Program-made: the position numbers and the translations under genes
The notes under the pieces: model-generated
What the model was told of the DNA's origin: nothing
Databases searched by the model: none
Seen by the model: the letters and a program-made list of their open reading frames with translations, nothing else
In this document: positions 16,176 through 24,193 of the stretch, one piece after another
How the letters are laid out: every line of letters begins with the position of its first letter
Position numbering within the stretch: position 1 is the first letter of the stretch
Source: Streptomyces sp. NRRL F-4489
GTDB lineage: Bacteria; Actinomycetota; Actinomycetes; Streptomycetales; Streptomycetaceae
Direction of reading: 5' to 3'
DNA length: 33,031 nt
NCBI RefSeq assembly: GCF_001509485.1
Contig: NZ_LLZI01000267.1
Location: 1 to 33,031, forward strand

Positions 16176-16783
16176 CCGGTCCGCACACCAGCCAGCCGGA
16201 CGAGGTCCGGGCGTTCTTCGGCCCCCGCGCCGCCGGCTGGGACGACAGGTTCCCCGACGACGGGCCCGCCTACGCCGCCGGCGTGGCCGCGCTCGGGCTG
16301 CGGGCGGGCCAGCGGGTGCTGGACGCCGGCTGCGGCACCGGACGCGCCCTGCCGGCCCTCAGAGCGGCCGTGGGAGCCCGCGGCGCGGTCCTGGGCGCCG
16401 ATCTCACGCCGGAGATGCTGGCGGCCGCCGTACGGGCCGGACGCGGCGCTGGCGCGGCCCTGCTCCAGGCCGACGTGACCCGGCTCCCACTCCCCACGGC
16501 CGCGCTGGACGCCGTGTTCGCGGCCGGTCTGATCTCCCACCTGCCGGACTCCGCGGCCGGGTTGGCGGAGCTGGCCAGGGTCGTCCGCCCCGGGGGCCGG
16601 CTCGCGCTCTTCCATCCCATCGGGCGGGCCGCCCTGGCCGCGCGCAAGGGGCGCCCGATCACCCCGGACGACCTGCGGGCGGAGCCCAACCTGCGCCCCC
16701 TGCTGGCCGCCACCGGCTGGGACCTCGTCCAGTACGTCGACGAGGACGCCCGCTACCTGGCGCTGGCGGTCCGCCGGGACTGA
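16172..16783 (+). CDS. Class I SAM-dependent methyltransferase
   Basis: A 203-residue Methyltransf_11-type enzyme. Motif I VLDAGCGTGRAL begins near residue 49, an acidic ADLTPEM follows, then LLQADVTRLPLPTAALDAVF and the LARVVRPGGRLALFHP motif of the family. The substrate is unknown. Its ATG overlaps the permease stop (ATGA) and uses GAAGGAGA inside the permease gene, so the two proteins are translationally coupled and may act on the same compound. Confidence 0.9.
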   Translation: MTGPHTSQPDEVRAFFGPRAAGWDDRFPDDGPAYAAGVAALGLRAGQRVLDAGCGTGRALPALRAAVGARGAVLGADLTPEMLAAAVRAGRGAGAALLQADVTRLPLPTAALDAVFAAGLISHLPDSAAGLAELARVVRPGGRLALFHPIGRAALAARKGRPITPDDLRAEPNLRPLLAATGWDLVQYVDEDARYLALAVRRD

Positions 16784-16799
16784 GGCGCGCCGCCGCGCC
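16784..16799. terminator. Hairpin after the methyltransferase gene
   Basis: GGCGCG (16784-16789) pairs with CGCGCC (16794-16799) around a 4-nt loop, starting directly after the stop codon in a 34-bp convergent gap. Confidence 0.4.
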
Positions 16800-16817
16800 C
16801 GCCGGGCCGCCGTCCCG

Positions 16818-17738
16818 TCAGGAGGCCGCCGCCGGGCCGTCCTCGGTGGCGGCATCGCCCGCCACCGGGTGGACGGGGCACGCGCCCAACCGCCGTGAAG
16901 CGGGGAAGGTGCCCAGGTCCGCGATCCGGTAGCCGTTGGGGTAGCTCTTGACCTCGGGGTTCTGGCGGGCGTAGTGGGGCGTGCGGCGCGGCGGGAGCAG
17001 CCGGACGGCCTTGGCGCGCAGCTTCAGCGCGGTGTGCACGGCCGTCCGGACCGCGGGCCGGGGCCGGTCGTAGCGGAAGGCGTCCAGCAGCGCGTCGTCC
17101 AGGAGGGCGAGGCTGGCGCCGCGCACCACCGGGGCGAGCGGCCCGTACCAGCGCGCCATCAACTCCAGGGAGGCGTCGGCCACCCGGCGCGCCTCCGGGT
17201 CCCAGCCGAAGTGCGCGGCCTCGTAGGAGTCCAGGCACTCCGCGAACTCCTGGTGGGTGCGCGGGATTCCGGTGATCCCCATGTGGCGGCCGAGGGTTCC
17301 GTAGTAGGCGGCTATGGCGCGCTTCTCGTGGGTGCTCAGCCGCCGCCAGCCGTACCGGTCGATCCAGCGGATCGGCATGGCCACGAAGGTGGACAGGACG
17401 TAGCGCATGTCGTCGTTGCCGATGTCGTAGGCGCGGTGCATGCCGTTGATGCGGCGGATCGCGGTCCGGCCGTCGTCGCTGCGGAAGCCGTGCTCCACGA
17501 TGGTGTCCAGGAGGAGGACCGTGTCGTCGTAGCGCTTCTGCGCGCGGTCGGTGAGTTCGCCGGTCGCGGCGAGCAGCCGGCCGATGCCGGGCACCGCGTA
17601 GGTGCGGTACAGCGCCAGCTCCAGGGCCCGGGTGACGTCCCAGGGGAATTCATGGGTGACGGTGATCCGGTAGATCCGCAGGAAGTCGCGCTCCGGGTCG
17701 AGCCGCCGGATCTCCCTGAGCCAGTCGTAGCGCCGCAC
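16818..17738 (-). CDS. DUF2236 / MpaB-family oxygenase-like protein
   Basis: A 306-residue protein of the DUF2236 family, relatives of the latex-clearing and MpaB-type heme proteins. Conserved blocks include FPWDVTRALELALYRTYAVP near residue 32, RRINGMHRAY near 92-101 (a His that could bind heme), DDMRYVLSTFVAMPIRWID and AYYGTLGRHMGI. The C-terminus with PEVKSYPNGYRIADLG is also family-like. It probably acts as a cytoplasmic oxygenase on an unknown substrate. The start is GTG at 17738, with GAAGGGA roughly 10 nt upstream. A -10-like TAGAGT lies at 17772-17777 on the minus strand. Confidence 0.85.
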   Translation of the reverse strand: MRRYDWLREIRRLDPERDFLRIYRITVTHEFPWDVTRALELALYRTYAVPGIGRLLAATGELTDRAQKRYDDTVLLLDTIVEHGFRSDDGRTAIRRINGMHRAYDIGNDDMRYVLSTFVAMPIRWIDRYGWRRLSTHEKRAIAAYYGTLGRHMGITGIPRTHQEFAECLDSYEAAHFGWDPEARRVADASLELMARWYGPLAPVVRGASLALLDDALLDAFRYDRPRPAVRTAVHTALKLRAKAVRLLPPRRTPHYARQNPEVKSYPNGYRIADLGTFPASRRLGACPVHPVAGDAATEDGPAAAS

Positions 17739-17771
17739 CCGCTGCCCGTCCCTTCGTCGCCCCGCGTTCCA

Positions 17772-17777
17772 ACTCTA
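17772..17777 (-). promoter_or_regulatory. -10-like box of the DUF2236 gene
   Basis: TAGAGT on the minus strand fits the streptomycete -10 pattern, 33 bp before the GTG start. No good TTGAC is found at the expected distance. Confidence 0.35.
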
Positions 17778-17803
17778 GGGCGGGCGGGCACACTTACACG
17801 ACC

Positions 17804-18154
17804 GTGACGGGCGAGTGGCCGGGGGTCGGGATGGCCGGATTCCTACGTGAGGTGGCCGGGGCGCTGCACCCCGGCAGACGGGCCGGGGGCAGACGGGCGG
17901 CGGTGTTCCACCGGGCGGGACGGCCGGCCGCGGGCCGTCCGCACAACCTCTTCGAGGCGGCGGCCTGCTACGTGGCCGCGGACGCCGTGGGCGACGAGGA
18001 GGGCGCCGCGCAGGCCGCGGGCTGGGTGTCGCCCGAGGCGCTGGCCTTCGGTGTCAACGAACTGGCCGGCCGGGCGGTGCTCGCGCTGGCGCGGGAGCGC
18101 GGGCGGCCGCCCCGGGAGGTCGCCCACGAGCTGCTGGGGCTGCCGCTGCCCTGA
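17804..18154 (+). CDS. Small conserved protein of unknown function
   Basis: A 116-residue soluble protein I do not recognise. The N-terminal third is Arg/Gly-rich; the rest looks like a compact helical domain with NLFEAAACYVAADAVGDEEGAAQAAGW (about 48-74) and REVAHELLGLPLP at the end. The start is either GTG at 17804, only a few bases after an AT-rich stretch, or ATG at 17831, which has GGGGG 5 nt upstream. Coding bias supports a real gene. It lies divergent from the DUF2236 gene and ahead of another unknown gene on the same strand. Confidence 0.6.
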   Translation: MTGEWPGVGMAGFLREVAGALHPGRRAGGRRAAVFHRAGRPAAGRPHNLFEAAACYVAADAVGDEEGAAQAAGWVSPEALAFGVNELAGRAVLALARERGRPPREVAHELLGLPLP

Positions 18155-18205
18155 CCGCGGGCCGTCCGGTCCCCTCCCCGGGCGCATCGGCGCAGCGTAC
18201 GGCTG

Positions 18206-18235
18206 GTGACAAGGCCGCTCCCGGCCAATTAAGGT
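18206..18235 (+). promoter_or_regulatory. HrdB-type promoter
   Basis: GTGACA (18206-18211) and TAAGGT (18230-18235) are separated by 18 bp. The predicted message would start near 18242, about 32 nt before the GTG start of the next gene. Confidence 0.6.
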
Positions 18236-18273
18236 GCGCGGCGACGTTGCGACCGCGATGGAGGGAGGCCGGG

Positions 18274-19080
18274 GTGCCGGCAACCGGGAGCGCCGACGAG
18301 CAGAGCGACGACCAGGCGGCCGACCAGCTGTTCGTGCTGACGGCGGTACTGCTGACGCCCGCGCAGTTCCCCAGCGTGCTCGGCGACGACTACCCGGAGG
18401 TGTGCGCGCGGCTCGGCCTGGAACCGTACGCGGAGGGCTACGGGCTCGTCCTCGGCCAGGACGGCACGGGGGCGCGCTGGACGGTGGCCACCGAGGACGT
18501 GTCGCTGGTGGCCTGCGCGATCGCGGCCTGGGACTGCGGGATGGAGTACGACCTGTCACCGGACGGCGAGAGCATCGTGGCGGCGCTGCCGGGCTGGCCG
18601 CTGGCGCTGGCGGTGTCGGCCCCCGGGGTGCCGCGGCCGCACGACCCGGAGCCGCTGGAGGGCGGCCGCGCGCCGCTGTCGCCGCCGGACGCGTCGGGCT
18701 GGGGGCCCGCGCAGCGGCGGCTGGGCGCGGACGAGATAGCGCTCCAGTGGGCGTCCTGGCGGGCACAGGTGGAGGACGGCGAGGTGACCTTCGGGGAGCC
18801 CGGTGAGGAGCGCCACCGGGGCGTGCGGAGGGTGCTGGCGGAGGCCCGCGGGTATGTCGCCGATCCGCCGCCGCCCGGCCGGGTGCGGTCGTCGTTCGCC
18901 GCGGGCGAGGCCCGTACGCTGCGGGTCGACGGCCCGGGGTGGAGCATGGTGGCGCGCACCGACGACATCGCCTTCGTGCTGCTGGACGAGGAGCCGGGGC
19001 AGGTGCACCCGGTGGGCCGGGGGCCCGAACTGCCGGGGCTGCTGGCCTCCCTGGACGAGCTGGCGGCCCGCCCCGTCTGA
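18274..19080 (+). CDS. Conserved actinobacterial protein of unknown function
   Basis: A 268-residue soluble protein that I cannot assign. Its first half has a pattern of strands and helices (LFVLTAVLLTPAQFPSVLGDDYPEVCARLG, then YGLVLGQDGTGARWTVATEDVSLVACAIAAWDCG). The middle is Pro/Gly-rich. The C-terminal part (RSSFAAGEARTLRVDGPGWSMVARTDDIAFVLLDEE) again looks like a small mixed fold, so two related or facing domains are possible. I chose the GTG at 18274 because GGAGGGAGG lies 5 nt upstream; a GCG-rich ATG-like extension to 18247 has nothing comparable. A good promoter precedes it. Confidence 0.75.
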   Translation: MPATGSADEQSDDQAADQLFVLTAVLLTPAQFPSVLGDDYPEVCARLGLEPYAEGYGLVLGQDGTGARWTVATEDVSLVACAIAAWDCGMEYDLSPDGESIVAALPGWPLALAVSAPGVPRPHDPEPLEGGRAPLSPPDASGWGPAQRRLGADEIALQWASWRAQVEDGEVTFGEPGEERHRGVRRVLAEARGYVADPPPPGRVRSSFAAGEARTLRVDGPGWSMVARTDDIAFVLLDEEPGQVHPVGRGPELPGLLASLDELAARPV

Positions 19081-19106
19081 CTGGGGCGCCGGGCCGGCCC
19101 GGGGAC

Positions 19107-19132
19107 GGCGGCCGGCAGCGGGCCGGGCCGCC
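19107..19132. terminator. Hairpin between convergent genes
   Basis: GGCGGCC (19107-19113) pairs with GGCCGCC (19126-19132) around a 12-nt loop, in the 65-bp gap where two genes converge. Confidence 0.45.
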
Positions 19133-19145
19133 GGCACCGCGCGGC

Positions 19146-19328
19146 TCAGCCGCCGAGCTGCTTGCGGCGGACCCGGCGCAGCCGGCGCCGCTGGGAGGGG
19201 TCGAGGGCCAGATACGCGGCTGCCGGGATCCCGACCATGACCAGGACGGCCGCCCAGAAGGGCAGCAGCCACAGCAGGATCACTCCCACCGCGACGCCGC
19301 CGATCGCGACCTTCGCCTGTGTGGACAT
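19146..19328 (-). CDS. Small membrane protein with basic C-terminus
   Basis: A 60-residue protein with a hydrophobic stretch spanning about residues 7-42, enough for two closely packed membrane segments (VAIGGVAVGVILLWLLPFW and AAVLVMVGIPAAAYLAL). It ends in a strongly basic, probably cytoplasmic tail (QRRRLRRVRRKQLGG). AAGGG lies about 9 nt before the ATG at 19328. The function is unknown; the tail could contact nucleic acid or acidic lipids. Confidence 0.7.
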   Translation of the reverse strand: MSTQAKVAIGGVAVGVILLWLLPFWAAVLVMVGIPAAAYLALDPSQRRRLRRVRRKQLGG

Positions 19329-19684
19329 CCGTCACGCCCTTTCCGCGGCCGGGGCCGCGCTCACGTTCGTAACCCATTGAACGCCGGTTCGCCGCCTGAG
19401 GTTCCCTGGCCGGGGCCGATCGTGCGGCACCTCCGACGCGGGCCCGTCTCGCGGCGGACGTGCCGGAGCGGTGCGCGGAGACCGGGACAGACCCTCCCCG
19501 AAGTGCGAGAAAGATCACCTTTCGCCCACCCTTGACAGGGAGTGGTCAATTCGGGCCGCCACCGATGACAGGATGGGAAGGGGACCGAATCCGCACCATT
19601 TTCCGCGATTCATTCCCTCTTTCTGTCCGCAATTCGGCCGGTAAGCGCCGCCGAACCGATCGCACCGATAGGCCCCGTCCTGCC
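19329..19684. other. Intergenic region, 356 bp, with TTGAC-N8-GTCAA
   Basis: No gene is seen between the small membrane protein and the YceI fusion gene. It is less GC-rich than its surroundings around 19500-19680. The inverted repeat TTGAC (19532-19536) and GTCAA (19545-19549) places TTGAC-type -35 boxes on both strands, but no matching -10 box lies at 17-19 bp on either side. It may be an operator or an alternative-sigma promoter. Confidence 0.45.
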
Positions 19685-20557
19685 ATGCCGCTCGCCTTCC
19701 TGAACCGCCTGCGCGACCGCACACCGCACAGCCCCCAGCCGCCCCTCCCCCGGGGAGCGGGCGCGCTGGACGTGTGCGTCAACGATCCCGTCGGACTGCC
19801 CATGGCCGGCGTGGACGTCTCCGTACGGGCCGCGGACGGCCGGGAAGCCACACACGGCCGCACCGACCCCAACGGCCGGCTGACCGTGACGCTGCCGCCC
19901 GGCGGCTACCGCCTCGTGGTGACCTCCGACGGCTTCGAACCGGCCCGGTTCGAGGTCGCGGTGGTGGCCGGTGAACGGACCGCGCCGCGCCCGGTCACCC
20001 TGGAGCTGGCCCCCGCCCTGCCGCTGCCCACCGCCGGCCGCTGGCGGATCGACCCCGACCACACCGCCATCCGGTTCACCGCCCGGCACATCGGACTGGC
20101 CGACATCCACGGCCGGTTCAACCACTTCGAGGGCGGGCTGTGGATCGGTGAACGGATGCAGGACTCCCGGGTCGAGGTGACCATCGACGCGGCGAGCATC
20201 GACACCGGGGTGCGCCTGCGGGACGACCATCTGCGGTCCGCGGAATTCCTGGACACCGCCCGCTACCCGCACCTCCAGTTCACCGGCGAGCGGTTCGTCC
20301 ACAAGGGGGGCGGCCGCTGGGCCGTCCAGGGCGTGCTCCACCTGCACGGCGTCAGCCGCACCGTCCAGTTGGACACCCGCTATCTCGGCATCGGCACCGG
20401 GATCGCCGGCGAGACCCGCACCGCCTGCCGGGCCGTCACCGAACTGCACCGCGAGGACTTCACCCTGGACTGGCGGAAGATGCTGGCCAGGGGCATCGCC
20501 GCGATCGGCGCTACGATCCGGGTCGAGCTGGACATCCAGGCCGTCCGGCACGAGTAA
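19685..20557 (+). CDS. Carboxypeptidase-regulatory-like domain fused to YceI domain
   Basis: A 290-residue two-domain protein. Residues about 25-105 form a carboxypeptidase-regulatory-like (transthyretin-type) beta sandwich: DPVGLPMAGVDVSV, GRLTVTLPPGGYRLVVTSDGFEP, then RPVTLELAP. Residues about 115-290 are a YceI lipocalin-like domain with WRIDPDHTAIRFTARHIGLADIHGRFNHFEGG, AEFLDTARYPHLQFTGERFV and LHLHGVSRTVQLD. YceI proteins bind isoprenoid-type lipids. No signal peptide is visible, so it is either cytoplasmic or exported by another route. The ATG at 19685 has no clear ribosome site. It is followed after 24 nt by the methyltransferase gene, probably in one operon. Confidence 0.88.
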   Translation: MPLAFLNRLRDRTPHSPQPPLPRGAGALDVCVNDPVGLPMAGVDVSVRAADGREATHGRTDPNGRLTVTLPPGGYRLVVTSDGFEPARFEVAVVAGERTAPRPVTLELAPALPLPTAGRWRIDPDHTAIRFTARHIGLADIHGRFNHFEGGLWIGERMQDSRVEVTIDAASIDTGVRLRDDHLRSAEFLDTARYPHLQFTGERFVHKGGGRWAVQGVLHLHGVSRTVQLDTRYLGIGTGIAGETRTACRAVTELHREDFTLDWRKMLARGIAAIGATIRVELDIQAVRHE

Positions 20558-20581
20558 CCGCCGCCCAGGAAGGTCCGCGCC

Positions 20582-21517
20582 ATGACCGGCCCGTCGCCCC
20601 AGCCGCCCTCGCCGACGCTCGCCGAGGCCCTCGCCGCCGGACCGGTCGTCCTCGACGGCGGGCTCTCCAACCAACTGGAGGCCGACGGGCACGACCTCAG
20701 CGACGCCCTGTGGTCGGCCCGGCTGCTCGCCGAGGAACCGGAAGCCGTGGTGCGCGCCCACCTGGCGTACTACGAGGCCGGCGCCCAGGTGGCCATCACC
20801 GCCAGCTATCAGGCCACGTTCGAGGGGTTCGCGCGGCGCGGCACCGGCCCGGAAGAGACCGCCGGGCTGCTCCGCCGCAGCGTCGCCCTGGCCCGCGAGG
20901 CGGCCTCCCGGGCCCGCGCGGGCGGCGCCCCCGGCCCGCTGTACGTCGCCGCGTCGGCGGGGCCGTACGGCGCGATGCTGGCCGACGGGTCGGAGTACCG
21001 CGGGCGCTACGGCCTGTCGGTGGACGAGCTGGAGCGCTTCCACCGGCCGCGCCTGGAGGTGCTGGCCGACGCCCGCCCGGACGTGCTGGCCCTGGAGACG
21101 GTGCCGGACGCCGACGAGGCGCGGGCCCTGCTGCGCGCGGTCCGCGGGCTCGGCGTCCCGGCCTACCTGTCGTACAGCGTCTCCGGGGACCGCACCCGCG
21201 CCGGGCAGCCGCTGGAGGAGGCGTTCGGGTACCCGGCGGACGCCGACGAGGTGATCGCGGTCGGGGTCAACTGCTGCGCGCCGGACGACGCGGACCGGGC
21301 GGTGCGGATCGCGGCCCGGGTCACCGGCAAGCCCGTCGTGGTCTACCCGAACAGCGGTGAGCGCTGGGACGCCGCCGCGCGGGCCTGGTGCGGCAGCCCG
21401 GCGTTCCGCGCGGACCGGGTGGCCGGCTGGGTCGCGGACGGCGCCCGGCTGATCGGCGGCTGCTGCCGGGTCGGCCCGGATGCCATCGCCGACCTGGCAG
21501 CAGCCCTGCACCGCTGA
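20582..21517 (+). CDS. mmuM: Homocysteine S-methyltransferase
   Basis: Cytoplasmic zinc enzyme that transfers a methyl group, typically from S-methylmethionine or SAM, to homocysteine to make methionine. The 311-residue product has the TIM-barrel features of the family: LDGGLSNQLEADG at the start, QVAITASYQATFEGF, and the zinc cysteines in GVNCC (Cys231/Cys232 region) and GGCCR (Cys294, Cys295). AGGAAGG lies 8 nt before the ATG. It is 24 nt downstream of the YceI fusion gene and is followed by a polar amino-acid importer, which could supply a related amino acid. Confidence 0.93.
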   Translation: MTGPSPQPPSPTLAEALAAGPVVLDGGLSNQLEADGHDLSDALWSARLLAEEPEAVVRAHLAYYEAGAQVAITASYQATFEGFARRGTGPEETAGLLRRSVALAREAASRARAGGAPGPLYVAASAGPYGAMLADGSEYRGRYGLSVDELERFHRPRLEVLADARPDVLALETVPDADEARALLRAVRGLGVPAYLSYSVSGDRTRAGQPLEEAFGYPADADEVIAVGVNCCAPDDADRAVRIAARVTGKPVVVYPNSGERWDAAARAWCGSPAFRADRVAGWVADGARLIGGCCRVGPDAIADLAAALHR

Positions 21518-21671
21518 CGGCCCACCGGGACAACGGGACCGCGGCCCGCCAGTAGGCCGTTACCCAGCCGCAACGGACGCACCGGAGACAGCGCCCCCGG
21601 CCGGTGGCAGGATGCAGCCAACGCGCAGCACGCTCCACCCGGTTGACCGCCACGGCACCCCGGAGGACCTG

Positions 21672-22451
21672 TTGACCGCTCGCCCCGCGCCGTACCTCCC
21701 GGCCGCCGCCGCGGCCCTCGCCCTCCTGGCCGGCTGCACCAGCACCGCGCCCGGTGGCGCGCCGGGCGGCGGGCCGGAACTCGTCCGCGCCGGGGAGCTC
21801 CAGACCTGCACCCACCTGCCCTACGCCCCCTTCCAGGAGAAGCGCGGCGGCCAGGTCGTCGGCTTCGACGTGGACCTCATCGACCTGGTCGCCAAGGACC
21901 TCGGCGTCACCCAGCGGATCGTCAACACGCCCTTCGAAGGCATCGAGACCGGACAGGACTTCGCGATCCGCCGGTGCGATCTCGCCGCCGCCGGAATGAC
22001 CATCACGCCCGCCCGGCGGAAGGTGATGGATTTCTCCGACCCGTATTTCACCGCCACCCAGGCGCTGCTGGTGAAAAACGGTTCCCCGATCAAGGCGATG
22101 GCGGACCTGAAGGGCCGGAAACTCGGCTACCAGAAGGCCACCACCGGCGCGCTGTATGCGAAAGCTCACGGACAGGGCGCCGAACTGGTCGAATTCGAGG
22201 ACGTCGGGCTGCTGCTCGCCGCCGTACGCGCCGGGCAGGTCGACGCCGGCATCAACGACAACGGCGTCCTCATGGATTACGCGAAGACCAATCGGGACAC
22301 CCGGGTCGCCGCGGAGTTCGACACCGGAGAGCATTACGGATTCGGCGTCCGCAAGGGCAATGACGCACTGCGCCTGCGTATCAACGCGGTACTGAAAAAG
22401 GCCAGGGCGGACGGGAGTTACGACCGCATCCACCGGAAGTGGTTCGGCTGA
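21672..22451 (+). CDS. Polar amino-acid ABC transporter, substrate-binding lipoprotein
   Basis: Extracellular binding protein of a polar amino-acid importer (SBP_bac_3 type), about 259 residues. The N-terminal signal ends in LLAGC, with Cys22 as the lipid-modified residue when translation starts at the TTG at 21672; GGAGG lies 5 nt before that TTG. An alternative ATG at 21612 would add 20 residues. Typical motifs follow: LPYAPFQEKRGGQVVGFDVDLIDLVA, ITPARRKVMDFSDPYF, LKGRKLGYQKATTG and a C-terminal ARADGSYDRIHRKWFG. Its stop overlaps the permease start by one base (TGATG). The exact amino acid is unknown. Confidence 0.9.
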   Translation: MTARPAPYLPAAAAALALLAGCTSTAPGGAPGGGPELVRAGELQTCTHLPYAPFQEKRGGQVVGFDVDLIDLVAKDLGVTQRIVNTPFEGIETGQDFAIRRCDLAAAGMTITPARRKVMDFSDPYFTATQALLVKNGSPIKAMADLKGRKLGYQKATTGALYAKAHGQGAELVEFEDVGLLLAAVRAGQVDAGINDNGVLMDYAKTNRDTRVAAEFDTGEHYGFGVRKGNDALRLRINAVLKKARADGSYDRIHRKWFG

Positions 22452-23245
22452 TGCCGCTGCTGCCCCGGTCCCGTCGGCGCCGGGCGCGCCTGGTCCGCGG
22501 GGCGCAGTACGCCCTGCTGGCCGCCGCCGCGGCGGCCCTCGCGCTGCTCGCCGACTGGCACCGGCTGCGCACCGCGTTCCTCGACATCTCCGTCATCCGG
22601 GCGCTGTTCCCCGACATTCTCGGCATCGCGCTGCTCAACACCGTCCGCTACACCCTGCTCGGTTTCGGATTCGGATTGGTGCTGGGGCTGCTGCTGGCGC
22701 TGATGCGGCTGTCGACCGTGCCGCCGTACCGCTGGCTCGCGGTGGGCTATATCGAATTCTTCCGGGGGATTCCCGCGCTGCTGGTGTTCATCGCACTCGG
22801 ATTCGGGGTGCCGCTGGCGTTCCAGGTCGCCCTCGACCAGAGCGTCACGGTGATGCTCTCCCTGGGACTGGTGGGCGCGGCCTACATCGCCGAGACCCTG
22901 CGGGCCGGAATCCAGGCCGTGCCCAAAGGGCAATGGGAGGCGGCGCGTTCACTCGGAATGCCGCACGGCCGGGCGATGGTCTCGGTCGTCCTGCCGCAGG
23001 CGTTCCGGATCGTCCTGCCGCCGCTCACCAACGAACTGATCCTGCTGACGAAGGATTCCTCCCTGGTGTATCTGCTGGGCCTTTCGCTCTCGCAGTTCGA
23101 GCTGGCCAATTTCGGGCGGGACGCGCTCAACGAGCACAAGAGCCTCACCCCCGTACTGGTCGCAGGGCTGCTCTACCTGGTGATCACTCTGCCGCTCGGC
23201 CAGGTGGTGCGGCGGCTGGAGGCCCGTACGGCGAGGGCCCGGTGA
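22451..23245 (+). CDS. Polar amino-acid ABC transporter permease
   Basis: Inner-membrane permease of the HisM/GlnP type, 264 residues. After a basic N-terminus and a first membrane segment it has [29 protein letters not shown] and [19 protein letters not shown]. The EAA loop, [29 protein letters not shown], contacts the ATPase. Only one permease gene is present, so a homodimer is expected. It starts one base before the end of the binding-protein stop codon and is followed after 55 nt by the ATPase gene. Confidence 0.93.
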   Translation: MPLLPRSRRRRARLVRGAQYALLAAAAAALALLADWHRLRTAFLDISVIRALFPDILGIALLNTVRYTLLGFGFGLVLGLLLALMRLSTVPPYRWLAVGYIEFFRGIPALLVFIALGFGVPLAFQVALDQSVTVMLSLGLVGAAYIAETLRAGIQAVPKGQWEAARSLGMPHGRAMVSVVLPQAFRIVLPPLTNELILLTKDSSLVYLLGLSLSQFELANFGRDALNEHKSLTPVLVAGLLYLVITLPLGQVVRRLEARTARAR

Positions 23246-23300
23246 GGCGGCGCGGCGCCCGCCGGTCCACCAGGGGACGGCACGGCGGACAGGGGGCCGG

Positions 23301-24140
23301 ATGACGGGCGGGGACGGCGCGGCCATCGAGGTGCGGGGGCTGCGCAAGACGTTCGGCACCCTGGAGGTGCTGCGCGGTATCGACTTCTCCGTGGCGCGCG
23401 GGGAGGTGGTGTGCGTCATCGGGCCGTCCGGGTCGGGCAAGTCCACGCTGCTGCGCTGTGTGAACCTCCTGGAGGAGCCGTCCGCGGGCCGGATCACCGT
23501 GGCCGGCACCGAGGTCACCGACCCGGAGGTGGACCTCGACCGGGTCCGGCGCCGGATCGGGATGGTGTTCCAGTCCTTCAACCTCTTCCCGCACCTGACC
23601 GTGCTGGAGAACCTCACCCTCGCCCAGCGCCGGGTGCTGCGCCGCGACCGGGCCGCGGCCGACCGGATCGCCCACGGGCTGCTCGCGCGCGTCGGACTGG
23701 CCGACAAGGCCGCCGCCTACCCCGCGCGGCTCTCCGGCGGCCAGCAGCAGCGGGTGGCCATCGCCCGCGCCCTGGCGATGGACCCGGAGCTGATGCTCTT
23801 CGACGAACCGACCTCGGCGCTGGACCCGGAACTGGTCGGCGAGGTCCTGTCGGTGATGCGGTCGCTGGCCCGGGACGGGATGACGATGCTGGTCGTCACC
23901 CACGAGATGGGCTTCGCCCGGGAGGTCGCCGACCGGGTGGTGTTCCTGGACGGCGGGCTGATCGTCGAGGAGGGCACCCCGGAGCGGGTGGTGGGCGCGC
24001 CCCGGCACGAACGGACCCGGGCGTTCCTGGCCCGGGTGCTGGACCCGTCGGCGGCCGGTGTGGACGGGAGCGGCGGGACGAAAGGGAGGAACGGCGGGGC
24101 GGAGGGGCCGGGCAGCGGGACAGACCAGCGTACGGAGTGA
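23301..24140 (+). CDS. Polar amino-acid ABC transporter ATP-binding protein
   Basis: Cytoplasmic ATPase (GlnQ/HisP type) that powers the importer with the preceding lipoprotein and permease. The 279-residue product has Walker [10 protein letters not shown] (41-49), Q-loop [13 protein letters not shown], signature [10 protein letters not shown], Walker [13 protein letters not shown] and the switch His in VVTHEMGFA. The last 30 residues are a Gly-rich extension beyond the usual end. GGGGG lies about 4-9 nt before the ATG at 23301. The stop codon lies inside the stem of a terminator hairpin. Confidence 0.94.
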   Translation: MTGGDGAAIEVRGLRKTFGTLEVLRGIDFSVARGEVVCVIGPSGSGKSTLLRCVNLLEEPSAGRITVAGTEVTDPEVDLDRVRRRIGMVFQSFNLFPHLTVLENLTLAQRRVLRRDRAAADRIAHGLLARVGLADKAAAYPARLSGGQQQRVAIARALAMDPELMLFDEPTSALDPELVGEVLSVMRSLARDGMTMLVVTHEMGFAREVADRVVFLDGGLIVEEGTPERVVGAPRHERTRAFLARVLDPSAAGVDGSGGTKGRNGGAEGPGSGTDQRTE

Positions 24141-24166
24141 ACGGGGCGGCGGGCCAGCCCCGTTCA
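24138..24166. terminator. Perfect 10-bp terminator hairpin containing the stop codon
   Basis: TGAACGGGGC (24138-24147) pairs perfectly with GCCCCGTTCA (24157-24166) around a 9-nt loop. The TGA is the stop codon of the ABC ATPase gene. A minus-strand gene ends at 24194, so the hairpin may serve both directions. Confidence 0.7.
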
Positions 24167-24193
24167 CCGGGCCACCCGCCTGCCCCTACCGGC

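Noticed and set aside
19532..19549. TTGACA as an ordinary promoter of the YceI fusion gene
   Set aside because: No TANNNT box lies 17-19 bp downstream; I kept it only as an inverted repeat.
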